Positions 38,200-46,777 of a stretch of 64,000 nt of DNA are shown here, in pieces. Source of the stretch: Pseudomonas fulva 12-X (GTDB lineage: Bacteria; Pseudomonadota; Gammaproteobacteria; Pseudomonadales; Pseudomonadaceae); contig NC_015556.1 in the NCBI RefSeq assembly GCF_000213805.1, positions 1,240,001 to 1,304,000 on the forward strand. Direction: 5' to 3'. Position 1 is the first letter of the stretch, and each line of letters begins with the position of its first letter. The notes below the pieces were generated by a model, which was not told the origin of the DNA, did no database searches, and worked only from the letters and a program-made list of their open reading frames with translations. The position numbers were made by a program, and so were the translations under genes.

Positions 38200-38982
38200 A
38201 TGACCCAGAACAGAAGATTCGCCTGCTTGCCCATCGCCCTGGTATCGGCACTGACTGCATCCGTCGCATTGGCCGACGGCGCCCCCGAAAAGAAGGGCGA
38301 ATGCTCGGTTGACCAATTCACCATGGCGCTGCGCTACCAGCAGCAATCTGCGGAAGTTCGCGCCTTGCAGATGCAGGCTTACAACATCGCCACCGAGAAG
38401 CTCGACGCCGCCGTGGCCAAGGCCAAGGATCCTTCCAAGCTGGCCATCGTCACCGATGTGGATGAAACTGTGATCGACAACTCCGCGCTGCTGGCGCGCG
38501 ACCTCGCCAATTGCCACAACTATGATTCCTGGGACACCTGGCTGCCGTGGGAGCGCGATGGCGACCCGGTGCTGATTCCGGGCGCGAAGAAATTCCTCGA
38601 GCACGCCGACAAGCTGGGCGTGACCATTCGCTACGTATCCGACCGCTCCGAGGAGCAGAAGAACTTCACCCTCAAGGCCCTGAAGAAACTCGAACTGCCC
38701 CAGGTCAGCGCCGAGAGCGTGCTGCTGCTCGGGCCACCCAAGGTCGAGCGCCGCGAGCTGGTCGCCAAGGACTACCGCATCGTGATGCTGCTCGGCGACA
38801 CCTTGCATGACTTCGATGCGCGCTTCCGCAAGAAACCAGTGGCCGAGCAGCGTGCCACCGCCGAGGCCGAATCGGCGAAGTGGGGCACCGAGTGGATCGT
38901 GTTCCCCAATGCCGGTTATGGCACCTGGTCCAAGGAGCCGCTCAAGGCCTGGGATGCCAAGCCCGTCATCGAGAAATGGTAA
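38200..38982 (+). CDS. Exported HAD acid phosphatase, 5'-nucleotidase e(P4) family
   Basis: A 260-residue periplasmic phosphatase. Signal peptide about 1-26 (SVALADG cleavage). HAD motif I is DVDETVIDN, motif II YVSDRS, and motifs III/IV are around RRELVAKDYRIVMLLGDTLHDF. The family (class C acid phosphatase, e(P4)) removes phosphate from nucleotides and releases nucleosides for uptake. Unlike Haemophilus e(P4) it has no lipobox Cys, so it is probably soluble. The ATG at 38200 is preferred over an in-frame GTG at 38191. Confidence 0.9.
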   Translation: MTQNRRFACLPIALVSALTASVALADGAPEKKGECSVDQFTMALRYQQQSAEVRALQMQAYNIATEKLDAAVAKAKDPSKLAIVTDVDETVIDNSALLARDLANCHNYDSWDTWLPWERDGDPVLIPGAKKFLEHADKLGVTIRYVSDRSEEQKNFTLKALKKLELPQVSAESVLLLGPPKVERRELVAKDYRIVMLLGDTLHDFDARFRKKPVAEQRATAEAESAKWGTEWIVFPNAGYGTWSKEPLKAWDAKPVIEKW

Positions 38983-39009
38983 GCCCCGACCTGGATCGCT
39001 GATCCTCAT

Positions 39010-39033
39010 CACCGGCGCCCTTGGGCGCCGGTG
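39010..39033 (+). terminator. Hairpin after the acid phosphatase gene
   Basis: CACCGGCGCCC-TT-GGGCGCCGGTG, 28 bases after the stop, then GTTT. A strong stem with a short T-run. Confidence 0.65.
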
Positions 39034-39146
39034 GTTTATCCGGCGGCCGCCTGTTCGCTGCATAGCGCCAGTTGGCCCGCCGTGCTGGAAAAAAACGCCC
39101 CAAACCGTTTTAATGCCCGCCCGCTCAGCCACCTCTACAGATCGCC

Positions 39147-39839
39147 ATGACCACTCTGCTGGCCCTCGATACCGCCACCGAAGCCTGCTCCGTCGCCTTG
39201 CTGCATGACGGCCGCGTGACGAGCCACTACGAGGTGATTCCGCGCCTGCACGCGCAGAAGCTGCTGCCGATGATCAAAGCGCTGCTGGCCGAGCAGGGCG
39301 TCGCGCTGTCGGCGCTGGACGCCATCGCCTTCGGCCGCGGCCCGGGCGCCTTCACCGGTGTGCGTATCGCCATCGGCGTGGTGCAGGGGCTGGCCTTCGC
39401 CCTGGATCGCCCTGTGCTGCCGGTCTCCAATCTGGCCGTGCTGGCGCAGCGTGCGCAGCGTGAAGACGGCGCGAGCCAAGTCGCTGCTGCCATCGATGCG
39501 CGTATGGATGAGGTGTACTGGGGCTGTTACCGCGCCGAAGCAGGCGAGATGCGTCTGGTCGGGCGCGAAGCGGTGCTGGCGCCGGAACTGGCGCAACTGC
39601 CGGACGACGCTCAAGGTGAGTGGTTCGGTGCGGGCACCGGTTGGGGCACCTTCGCCGAACGTATCGGCGGCAAGGTCGCGGCCAGCGACGGGGTGATGCT
39701 GCCCCATGCCGAAGACCTGCTGAGCCTGGCCCGTTTCGCCTGGGCCCGCGGCGAGGCTGTGGTAGCCGACCAGGCTCAGCCGATCTACCTGCGCGATCAG
39801 GTCGCGACACCAAAGATGCCACCACCAGCGGGCTTCTGA
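39147..39839 (+). CDS. tsaB: tRNA threonylcarbamoyladenosine biosynthesis protein TsaB
   Basis: A 230-residue ASKHA-fold partner of TsaD/TsaE in making the t6A37 modification of tRNAs. Features are LLALDTATEACSVAL at the N-terminus, the TsaB helix HAQKLLPMIKALL, and FGRGPGAFTGVRIAIGVVQGLAFALDRP. Length is normal. tsaD and tsaE are elsewhere, as usual in gammaproteobacteria. The next small gene starts 120 bp downstream. Confidence 0.96.
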   Translation: MTTLLALDTATEACSVALLHDGRVTSHYEVIPRLHAQKLLPMIKALLAEQGVALSALDAIAFGRGPGAFTGVRIAIGVVQGLAFALDRPVLPVSNLAVLAQRAQREDGASQVAAAIDARMDEVYWGCYRAEAGEMRLVGREAVLAPELAQLPDDAQGEWFGAGTGWGTFAERIGGKVAASDGVMLPHAEDLLSLARFAWARGEAVVADQAQPIYLRDQVATPKMPPPAGF

Positions 39840-39959
39840 TCACCGCGCGACGAAAGGGTCGTCCTTTTGTCGTCAACTTCTCGGCATAACATTGCCAAGC
39901 GCGGATGGCGCAGCTAAATTGCCAGCATTCCCGCACGTCTTCCTGCCGAGCCTTCATTG

Positions 39960-40301
39960 ATGCGTATCGACGGTAACATCGCGCCGTACTCACCGGATCG
40001 TGGCCCCCGCTCGGGGACTGCGGTCACGCCCTATCGCGAGGCGAACCGGGAAACGGAAGTAAAGCGCGAGCAGCCGGCACCTACCGCAGCAACCCAAGGC
40101 TTCGAACAGACTCCGCAGATTCGTCGTGTACAGCAGAGCAGCGCCAGCACCGATAACTTCCCTGTACAAGCGCTCGACACCACCTATCAGCCCGCCATGA
40201 GCAGCCGCGCGGCCCAGGCCATTGCCAGCTACAGCAGCACCGCGGCGTTCGCCCGCGAGCAGGACGCCCAGCAGGTTCTGGGCCTCGACCTCTACGCCTG
40301 A
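39960..40301 (+). CDS. Conserved hypothetical protein after tsaB
   Basis: A 113-residue hydrophilic protein, low in structure-forming residues at the start (DGNIAPYSPDRGPRSGTAVTPYREANRE) with a short helical C-terminus (SSRAAQAIASYSSTAAFAREQDAQQVLGLDLYA). No signal peptide or membrane segment, and no family I can name. The in-frame TTG one codon earlier is a less likely start than the ATG. Position after tsaB is the only functional clue. Confidence 0.65.
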   Translation: MRIDGNIAPYSPDRGPRSGTAVTPYREANRETEVKREQPAPTAATQGFEQTPQIRRVQQSSASTDNFPVQALDTTYQPAMSSRAAQAIASYSSTAAFAREQDAQQVLGLDLYA

Positions 40302-40369
40302 TCGATTGGCGGTCGGCTGACCTGTCCGCGTCAGGCACAATAGCCGTTTTGGTTGTTCAGCGATTTCCG

Positions 40370-41233
40370 ATGCTTCCGTATTTTCTTGGTTGTCCTTCCT
40401 GGAACGAGCCCGCCTGGCGCGGCAGCTTCTATCCGCCCGACCTGAACATGAGCGACAGCGTCGAGCACTATTGCCGCGTGTTCAATGCGGTGGAAGGCAA
40501 CACCACCTTCTATGCGCGGCCCGATGGGGACAAACTCGAACGCTGGGTGGCGCGCATGCCCGCGCACTTTCGCTTCTGCGCCAAGGTGCACAAGGACATC
40601 AGCCACGAAGGCGATCTGCGCGATCAGCTGGGCAGCACCCAGGCCTTTCTCGACCTGCTGGCGCCGCTGGGTGAGCGGGTTACGCCATTGTGGTTGCAGC
40701 TGCCGGCACAGTTCGGCCCATCGCGGCTGGGAGAGTTGGCGGTGTGGCTGGATGAGTTCGCCAATCGGCGCATCGCCGTGGAAGTTCGTCATCCGGCGTT
40801 CTTCGACAAGGGCGACGAGGAGCGGGTGCTCAATCGGCTGCTCCACGAGCGCGGTGTGGAGCGTATCTGCCTGGATTCGCGAGCGCTGTTCAGCTGCACC
40901 TCCCGCGACCCGGCGGTGCTGCATGCTCAGTCCAAGAAACCGCGTCTGCCGATTCGCCCGGCGGCGTTTACCGACAGCCCTCAGGTGCGTTTTATCGGCG
41001 GGCCGGATCTGCAGGCCAATCAGCCGTTTCTCGAACCCTGGCTGGACAAGGTCGCCGCCTGGATCGAACAGGGCCTGACGCCCCATGTGTTCCTGCACAC
41101 CCCGGACAACCACCTGGCCGCGGCCCAGGCGCTGCGTTTCCATGAACTGCTGAGTGAGCGCCTGCCAGGTCTGCCGCCGTTGCCGCCCTATACCGACAGC
41201 GAGCCCAGGGCCGAGCAGTTGGGGTTGCTTTAA
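40370..41233 (+). CDS. DUF72 family protein (YecE-like)
   Basis: A 287-residue TIM-barrel-like protein of the DUF72/YecE family. N-terminal GCPSWNEPAWRGSFYP, NAVEGNTTFYARP, FRFCAKVHKDISHEG and AVEVRHPAFF are typical. The function is not established. The ATG at 40370 gives the family N-terminus; a GTG 21 bases earlier is in frame. The gene is followed by a cluster of REP-like palindromes. Confidence 0.88.
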   Translation: MLPYFLGCPSWNEPAWRGSFYPPDLNMSDSVEHYCRVFNAVEGNTTFYARPDGDKLERWVARMPAHFRFCAKVHKDISHEGDLRDQLGSTQAFLDLLAPLGERVTPLWLQLPAQFGPSRLGELAVWLDEFANRRIAVEVRHPAFFDKGDEERVLNRLLHERGVERICLDSRALFSCTSRDPAVLHAQSKKPRLPIRPAAFTDSPQVRFIGGPDLQANQPFLEPWLDKVAAWIEQGLTPHVFLHTPDNHLAAAQALRFHELLSERLPGLPPLPPYTDSEPRAEQLGLL

Positions 41234-41261
41234 AGGCAAGCCGTTCGGTTTCGTACCTGAG

Positions 41262-41303
41262 GGAGTGGGTTGCGCCCCGATTCGCGCGCATGGCGCGCTC
41301 CCA
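41262..41303. repeat. REP-like palindrome 1
   Basis: GGGAGTGGGTTGCGCC with GGCGCGCTCCCA; the right part CGCGCATGGCGCGCTCCCA is the same as in the element at 59631-59683. Confidence 0.7.
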
Positions 41304-41329
41304 CAATGGATTGCGGTTTGGCCACAGCC

Positions 41330-41392
41330 GTAGGATGGGTGCAACCCATCGAGCGTTGATGGGGCTCACCTGCGCGGCCCGACCCATCCTAC
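41330..41392. repeat. REP-like palindrome 2 (GTAGGATGGGT arms)
   Basis: Perfect 11-bp terminal arms GTAGGATGGGT/ACCCATCCTAC around a 41-base centre. It is a different family from the two GGGAGCG elements on either side. Confidence 0.8.
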
Positions 41393-41420
41393 GCTGGCAA
41401 TGTTTTAGGCGTTCGTGACA

Positions 41421-41470
41421 GTGGGAGCGGGCCATGCCCGCGAAAAAACGCGTACACGCTGCGCTCCCAC
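41421..41470. repeat. REP-like palindrome 3 (GTGGGAGCG arms)
   Basis: GTGGGAGCG at the left and CGCTCCCAC at the right around a 32-base centre; the left 16 bases resemble the element at 59631. It ends 10 bases before the stop of the DUF1513 gene. Confidence 0.8.
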
Positions 41471-41480
41471 CGTTGACCAA

Positions 41481-42581
41481 TCAGGCCAGGCGCAGGTGGT
41501 TATCCCAGAGCCCCGCCGGCAGCTCCAGCGGCTGCATGGCGATGCGTTCGCTGCGGCAGTCATAGAGGCGGCAACGGCCAATACCGGCGCTGACCACGAA
41601 GCCGTTTTCCACGGCGCCGACGCCGGCGCAGTCGGGCAGGGCGGTATCCAGGCGCACTGCGCCGCTGTCCAGATCCCAGATGAACAGGCGATTGCCGCGT
41701 GGCGCGGTCATCGCCAGCAGGCGCAAGTCGCTGTGCACGGCCACGCTGGCGGTGTACTGGCTCATCATCTGGCGCTGCGCATCGGCCATGGGGAAGTGCT
41801 GGAACGGCTGGCCCGGGCGCTTGATCGCCACCAGCGGCACGGCGTCCATCGGATCGCCCATGTACTGCTGGCCGCTGACCACCGTGCCGTCGCTGGCCAC
41901 GGCCAGGTGGCGAACGCTGTTCATCGGCTCGGGAAGCTGTTCCTTGCTGTGCAGGATGCCGTCGCGCCCCATCAGCACCAGGCTGGCTTCCATGGCATCG
42001 AGGTTCATTTCCACTCGGCTTTCCGCCTCGGTGCGAATGCCGCCGTTGGCCACCACCAGGGTTTCGCCGTCGGGCATCCACAGCAGCTGGTGCGGGCCCA
42101 GGCCGTGGCTGGAGAGTTCGTCGCGGTGCACCAGCGTTTCGCCTTCCAGGCGATAGGCGCTAATCACGCCACGGCCCGGATCGCGGGTGTCGTTTTCGGT
42201 GGCGTACAACCACTCGCCATCCTTGTGGAACACTGCATGGCCGTAGAAATGCCGATCCTTCTCGCTGTGCAGGGTGTGCAGCAGGCGGCCATCGCGGGTG
42301 TCGATCAGGTAGCTCTCGGTGCTTGGCCGGCGCCCGACGAACAGCGCCAAGGGCAGGCCTGGGTGGGGCACCACGTCATGGCAGCGCTCGGTCACCTGGG
42401 TGACGAAAGCGCGCTCGCCATTGAGGCGATAGCCGACCGCGTAGTGCTTGCCGCCTTCATCGTTGCGCGCTGACAGCAGCAGCGGCTGGTGGCCGGTGTG
42501 GGTCAGCCTCCAGCCGCCGACGGCGCCGGCCGCCAGCAGGGTGACGCTCAGGCCGAGAAACGCGCGGCGTTTCATGCTCAT
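41481..42581 (-). CDS. DUF1513 beta-propeller protein, twin-arginine-like signal
   Basis: A 366-residue exported protein of the DUF1513 family with N-terminus MSMKRRAFLGLSVTLLAAGAVGG, a Tat-like or membrane-anchor signal. A body of repeated propeller-type segments follows (GHAVFHKDGEWLYATEND, GPHQLLWMPDGETLVVANGG). It is the last gene of the minus-strand run di-haem oxidoreductase - imelysin - DUF1513 with gaps of 10 and 3 bp. GGAG eight bases before the ATG lies inside the end of the imelysin gene. Its function is unknown; context points to iron-linked periplasmic work. Confidence 0.87.
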   Translation of the reverse strand: MSMKRRAFLGLSVTLLAAGAVGGWRLTHTGHQPLLLSARNDEGGKHYAVGYRLNGERAFVTQVTERCHDVVPHPGLPLALFVGRRPSTESYLIDTRDGRLLHTLHSEKDRHFYGHAVFHKDGEWLYATENDTRDPGRGVISAYRLEGETLVHRDELSSHGLGPHQLLWMPDGETLVVANGGIRTEAESRVEMNLDAMEASLVLMGRDGILHSKEQLPEPMNSVRHLAVASDGTVVSGQQYMGDPMDAVPLVAIKRPGQPFQHFPMADAQRQMMSQYTASVAVHSDLRLLAMTAPRGNRLFIWDLDSGAVRLDTALPDCAGVGAVENGFVVSAGIGRCRLYDCRSERIAMQPLELPAGLWDNHLRLA

Positions 42582-42584
42582 GAT

Positions 42585-43646
42585 TCAGTCTCCATCGTGG
42601 GCGTTGAAGCCCAGCTGGATGCCCAGTGCGCGTGCCAGCTCGCCTTCATGCAGGCGGTGCAGCACGTTGAGGCTATCGTAGAAGGCATTGAGGCGCTGGC
42701 GGCCGGCGTCGTCGGTGAGCAGCTCGCCGAGCGGGCGCTGCAGGCCGGCAAGCTGCTTGCGGCTCTCGGCATAGGCTGCGTCGATACGCTTCTTGAGATC
42801 GTCCTGATCGCTGCCCAGCAGGGCCTGCAGGCCATCGTTCTTGGCGCCGTGCCAGAGCTGCTCGGCACCGCTCAGTGTAGCGCCCAGATTGCTCAGGCTG
42901 GCCTGGCTGCGCCACGCTTCGGCCTGGTAGGGCTGCGGTACGCCCTTGCTCTGCCGGCCCAGGGGGGCACCGAGCTTCTTCTTCAAACCGTCGATGGCGC
43001 TGACCTGGGTGCGCAGCATGTCGGAGATCGCCTCACCCGCCTCGGCATAGCGCTCGTTGGGGAAGGTGCGAAACAGCGCCAGAGCGCCGTTGTCACCCTG
43101 CCACTGCTCCAGAACGGTTGTTGCCAGCGCCTGCTGATGCTCGCCGATGGCCACCAGCAGTGGGCAATAGCGGGCTTTCTGCTCGGCGTTCTGCAGATCG
43201 ATCTCGGGATCGAACATCAGGTACTCGTAGGCGGTGAGGCCCTGGACGACCACGCTGGCCTTTTCCAGGTCAGCCGCGCCGAGCTGCGGCTTGGCCTTGA
43301 CCAGTGCCTCGACCTGGCGCGCCACCAGATTCTTCTTGTCCGGCCAGAACTGCACCTGCCAGGCACGGTTGCCCTCGGCCAGCGGGCCTACCGCCAGGGG
43401 CTGCAGGCTGGCCCAGGCGCTCTGCGCGGTGAGAAACGCTTGGCGCGCGCGGCCGAGGTCTTCCTGGCCTGCGCAGAACGCCTTGGCGCTGCTGGCCAGG
43501 GCGACGTCGGCCTCTTTCCAGGTGGCGTGGGCCGGCAGCAGCACGCCTTCGGCCAGCGCCGAACTGGTGGTGGCCTGTGGGTCGGCCGGCGAGCAGGCGG
43601 CCAGGGTCAGGCCCAGCAGGGCGACGGTCAGCGGAGAACGGATCAT
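42585..43646 (-). CDS. Imelysin-family lipoprotein (second copy)
   Basis: A 353-residue lipoprotein (lipobox LAAC, Cys18) of the imelysin/peptidase M75 family, with TAYEYLMFD near residues 138-146 and a mostly helical fold. Imelysins are bacterial surface or periplasmic proteins tied to iron uptake; despite the name, peptidase activity is doubtful for many members. The canonical GxHxxE motif seen as GYHAIEFLLWG in the other imelysin here is replaced by a GLTAYEY-type sequence, so its metal site differs. AGGAG lies 6 bases before the ATG. Confidence 0.88.
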   Translation of the reverse strand: MIRSPLTVALLGLTLAACSPADPQATTSSALAEGVLLPAHATWKEADVALASSAKAFCAGQEDLGRARQAFLTAQSAWASLQPLAVGPLAEGNRAWQVQFWPDKKNLVARQVEALVKAKPQLGAADLEKASVVVQGLTAYEYLMFDPEIDLQNAEQKARYCPLLVAIGEHQQALATTVLEQWQGDNGALALFRTFPNERYAEAGEAISDMLRTQVSAIDGLKKKLGAPLGRQSKGVPQPYQAEAWRSQASLSNLGATLSGAEQLWHGAKNDGLQALLGSDQDDLKKRIDAAYAESRKQLAGLQRPLGELLTDDAGRQRLNAFYDSLNVLHRLHEGELARALGIQLGFNAHDGD

Positions 43647-43656
43647 GCGCGGCTCC

Positions 43657-45075
43657 TTACAGTGAATTCAGAAACGCCAGAAGCGCTGCGCGCTCCTCGC
43701 TGGAAAATTGCAGCACCTTCTGCTTGGCCGCTTCGGCTTCGCCGCCGTGCCAGGCGATGGCTTCGAGCAGGTTACGGGCGCGGCCGTCGTGCAGGAACTG
43801 GGTGTGGCCGCTGACCGTTTCGGTCAGGCCGATGCCCCACAGCGGCGCGGTGCGCCACTGGCGGCCGTTGGCGCGAAATTCGTCGCGGCCATCGGCCAGG
43901 CCGTCGCCCATGTCGTGCAGCAGCAGGTCGCTGTAGGGGTAGATGGTCTGGCCTGCCAGCTCCGGTTCGGCGGCATCGGCGGCGGTGACGAAACTGGGCG
44001 TATGGCAGCCCTGGCAACCGGCACGGTGGAAGAGGGTCTTGCCGGCCAACACCTGGGCATCGTCGACCTTGCGCCGCGCCGGCACGGCGAGGTTGCGGGT
44101 GTAGAACAGCACCATGCTCATGATGTTGTCGCTGACCTCCGGCTCGCCGCCGTGGGGTGCCTGGCGGCAAGCGGTTTGCGCCTCGGTGCAGCCGTCGGTG
44201 GGCAAGAGAGTGCTGGTCAGGCCCATGTCCTGCAGGAAGGCGTGGGCGTTCTGCTGGTTGAGCGTCGGCTGCCCGGCCTTCCAGCCGAAGCGGCCCAGCA
44301 CCGTTTCCTGACGGGCATCGTCCCATACCCGGTTTGGCACGCCCCTGATGCCGTCACCATCGCGGTCGTCCGGGTCGGCGTTGGCGAGAATCACTGCTTC
44401 GGGGATCGCTTCGAGCAGCCCCAGGCCGATCATCGGCGGGGCGACGCGGGCCGAGAACAGGGTATCCGGATGCATCGGCCCGTAGCCGAGCTGGCTGATG
44501 TTCAACTGCGGTTTGCGCAGTTCGATGGTGTGCCCGTCGGCGAAGCGTACCTGTTCGGTGCTGTACTCGACGCGTACCTTGCCTTCCGGAGCGACGCCGG
44601 GATTGGCCATGTCCTGCAGCTGGCCGCCGTAGGTAGGTTCGGGCACCACACCAAGGCGCTCGAGTGCGGCGCGATTGGCATCGCCGGCCGGAATCGACAG
44701 GCGCACCAGCATCGACACAGCGTTGACGCTGCCCGGCTCCGGGGGATGGCCGCGGCCATCACGTACGTGGCAGTTCTGGCAGGCGTTGGTGTTGAACAGC
44801 GGGCCGAGGCCGTCACGGGCGGTGGTGGTCGACGGAGCGATAACCCAGGGGTTGCGGAAGAAGCTGTTGCCCACGCTGAAATCCAGGCGTCGCTCGGGCG
44901 CCAGGTTGGCGGAGGGCAGAGAGAAGGCCACGCGGTCGCTACGCGAGACGGTGGCGGCGCCGCCGGACAGCGCTTCGCCAGGTTCGGCGCTGGTGAAGGT
45001 GGGCGACTGATCGCAGGCGCTCAGGCCGAGAGCCAAACACAGCAATGGCAGCAGGCGACCGGGTGACGCGGGCAT
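43657..45075 (-). CDS. Di-haem oxidoreductase (CxxCH, DUF1111 / DHOR family)
   Basis: A 472-residue lipoprotein (lipobox LSAC, Cys16 after the ATG at 45075) with two c-type haem sites, CQNCH and CQGCH. Conserved DHOR regions include FNTNACQNCHVRDGRGHPP, DADPDDRDGDGIRGVPN and DGRARNLLEAIAWHGGEA. The family is called thiol oxidoreductase, but its true substrate is unsettled. It begins the three-gene minus-strand transcript after a Fur-like box (45131-45149). The open frame extends 93 bases upstream, but the lipoprotein signal fixes the start. Confidence 0.9.
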   Translation of the reverse strand: MPASPGRLLPLLCLALGLSACDQSPTFTSAEPGEALSGGAATVSRSDRVAFSLPSANLAPERRLDFSVGNSFFRNPWVIAPSTTTARDGLGPLFNTNACQNCHVRDGRGHPPEPGSVNAVSMLVRLSIPAGDANRAALERLGVVPEPTYGGQLQDMANPGVAPEGKVRVEYSTEQVRFADGHTIELRKPQLNISQLGYGPMHPDTLFSARVAPPMIGLGLLEAIPEAVILANADPDDRDGDGIRGVPNRVWDDARQETVLGRFGWKAGQPTLNQQNAHAFLQDMGLTSTLLPTDGCTEAQTACRQAPHGGEPEVSDNIMSMVLFYTRNLAVPARRKVDDAQVLAGKTLFHRAGCQGCHTPSFVTAADAAEPELAGQTIYPYSDLLLHDMGDGLADGRDEFRANGRQWRTAPLWGIGLTETVSGHTQFLHDGRARNLLEAIAWHGGEAEAAKQKVLQFSSEERAALLAFLNSL

Positions 45076-45130
45076 GGATGGATCCGCAGAGCTGAAATCG
45101 AGGGCGGCAATCTTAGCAGTCCGCACCGGT

Positions 45131-45149
45131 TTAAATAAGATGGATTTGC
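45131..45149 (-). promoter_or_regulatory. Candidate Fur box upstream of the di-haem oxidoreductase gene
   Basis: Minus-strand GCAAATCCATCTTATTTAA, 56 bases before the ATG. It shares GCAAATC and the AT-rich right half with the site at 46691-46709 and fits the GCAAATGATTCTCATTTGC form of Fur sites at about two thirds of positions. Confidence 0.5.
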
Positions 45150-45239
45150 GTTTAATCGGCCGATACATCAGGCGCTATGGGCGGCGTACGCCATGAACAT
45201 TCACCGCAAAGCGGCCCTTGTGGTCATGGGCCCAATAAA

Positions 45240-45269
45240 AAAGCCGGTGCGAAATCTCGCACCGGCTTT
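45240..45269 (-). terminator. Rho-independent terminator after icmP
   Basis: On the minus strand AAAGCCGGTGCGA-GATT-TCGCACCGGCTTT followed by TTTATT, 27 bases after the icmP stop. It separates icmP from the di-haem oxidoreductase transcript. Confidence 0.9.
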
Positions 45270-45295
45270 CGTTCGTTACGCGGTCAGCGCGTCGA

Positions 45296-46633
45296 TCAGA
45301 ACTCGTGATCGGCGGTGTCCGGGTTCAGGTCGTTGATGCCCAGCTTGGCGGCGGCCTGCTCGATGGCACCGGTCTGCTTGACCAGCGCAGCGATGGCATC
45401 GCGCACCAGTTGCTGGCCTTCGGCATTGTCTGCGGCGATCAGCTGGTCGAAGTGCACGTTGTCCTTCTCGGCACTGTCGACCAGCGCCTGCAACTTGGCT
45501 TCGGTGTCTTGCAGGTCGGCCTTCACGGTGCTGTCGGTGGCGGCGTCAGCCTTGGCCACCAGCTCGGACAGGCTCGGGCCGGTCAGGGTGCTGCCGTCGA
45601 CCTTCTTGTACTCGCCCAGGTAGACGTTGCGAATGCCTTTGCCGTTGTAGAAGTGCGAGTTGTGGGTGTTGTCGCTGAAGCAGTCGTGCTCGTCTTCGGT
45701 GGAGTTGGCTTCCAGGGCGACCTTCATGCGCTCGCCAGCCAGCTCGCCGAGGGACAGGCTGCCCATGCCGAACAGCATCTTGCGCAGGCCGTTCTCGGCG
45801 GACTCGCCTTCCAGGGTGGCGCGGTAGTTGTCGGCCACGCCGGCTTTCCACTGACCGGCCATCTCGTCGAGGTCGGCGACCAGCAGGTCGGTGGCGGCTT
45901 TCAGGTAGGCGCGGCGGCGCTCGTTGTGGCCGCCGGTGGCGCCGTTACCCACTACATAGTCGGTAGCCGGACGCTCGCCAGCGCCTGGGCCGGTGCCGTG
46001 CAGGTCCTGGCCCCAGAGCAGGAATTCGATAGCGTGGTAGCCAGTGGCGACGTTGGCTTCGGAACCGCCCAGCTCATTGAGGCTGGCGAGCAGTTCCGGA
46101 GTGATTTCGGTGACGTCGATCTTGTCTTCGCCAACCTGGATCTCGGTGTGGGCGATGATGTTGGCGCTGGCCGCCGGGTTGCCCAGGGCGTGCTGGTAAT
46201 CGGCATCGACGTAGTCGATCAGGCCTTCGTCCAGGGGCCACGCGTTAACCTGGCCTTCCCAGTCGTCTACGATGGTGTTGCCGAAGCGGAACACTTCGCT
46301 CTGCATGTAAGGCACGCGAGCGGCCAGCCAGGCCTGGCGCGCGGCTTTCAGGGTTTCATCGTTGGGGTTGGCGAGCAGGGCATCGACGGCGCTCTGCAGC
46401 TTCTTGGCGGTGCTGGCGGCGTCGTCGAACACGGCCGAGGCAATGTCGGCGTAGTGTTTGACCACGGCCTTTGCAGCGGCTTCGTCGAAGGCGCCGGCTG
46501 CTGCAGGTGCACTGCTGGTCGCTTGCGCAGCCGGGGCAGCGGCTTGGTTGGCAGGCGCCTTGTCTTCGCCGCAGCCCGCCAGGGCGATAGCGATGGTCAG
46601 CAGGCTGGCAGAGGCCAGGGGCATACGAATCAT
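45296..46633 (-). CDS. icmP: Imelysin-family iron-regulated lipoprotein (IcmP-like)
   Basis: A 445-residue lipoprotein (lipobox LAGC) with an Ala-rich linker and an imelysin domain carrying the GxHxxE motif in GYHAIEFLLWGQDLHGTGPG. Length, domain and place next to bifA match P. aeruginosa IcmP, described as an insulin-cleaving outer-membrane protein; its physiological role is more likely in iron handling. The ATG at 46633 has AAGGA seven bases upstream. A Fur-like site lies in the promoter, and the gene has its own terminator. Confidence 0.88.
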   Translation of the reverse strand: MIRMPLASASLLTIAIALAGCGEDKAPANQAAAPAAQATSSAPAAAGAFDEAAAKAVVKHYADIASAVFDDAASTAKKLQSAVDALLANPNDETLKAARQAWLAARVPYMQSEVFRFGNTIVDDWEGQVNAWPLDEGLIDYVDADYQHALGNPAASANIIAHTEIQVGEDKIDVTEITPELLASLNELGGSEANVATGYHAIEFLLWGQDLHGTGPGAGERPATDYVVGNGATGGHNERRRAYLKAATDLLVADLDEMAGQWKAGVADNYRATLEGESAENGLRKMLFGMGSLSLGELAGERMKVALEANSTEDEHDCFSDNTHNSHFYNGKGIRNVYLGEYKKVDGSTLTGPSLSELVAKADAATDSTVKADLQDTEAKLQALVDSAEKDNVHFDQLIAADNAEGQQLVRDAIAALVKQTGAIEQAAAKLGINDLNPDTADHEF

Positions 46634-46690
46634 GACGAAATCCTTTGCATGTTGATGGGGAGTACGCATGGGGCTCCACGCGAGCTGTAA

Positions 46691-46709
46691 CATAATGCGA
46701 AAGATTTGC
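46691..46709 (-). promoter_or_regulatory. Candidate Fur box upstream of icmP
   Basis: On the minus strand GCAAATCTTTCGCATTATG; the core AATGC-AAATCTTT-GCATT is nearly symmetric. About 14 of 17 positions fit the GCAAATGATTCTCATTT form of Pseudomonas Fur sites. It lies 58 bp before the icmP ATG, in an AT-rich stretch. Confidence 0.6.
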
Positions 46710-46777
46710 ATTTTAAGCAAAGGGTCGATGTGCCACCACCTAATCGCGCGGTTTGCGCGATTGGGTGGCAGAGGGGA

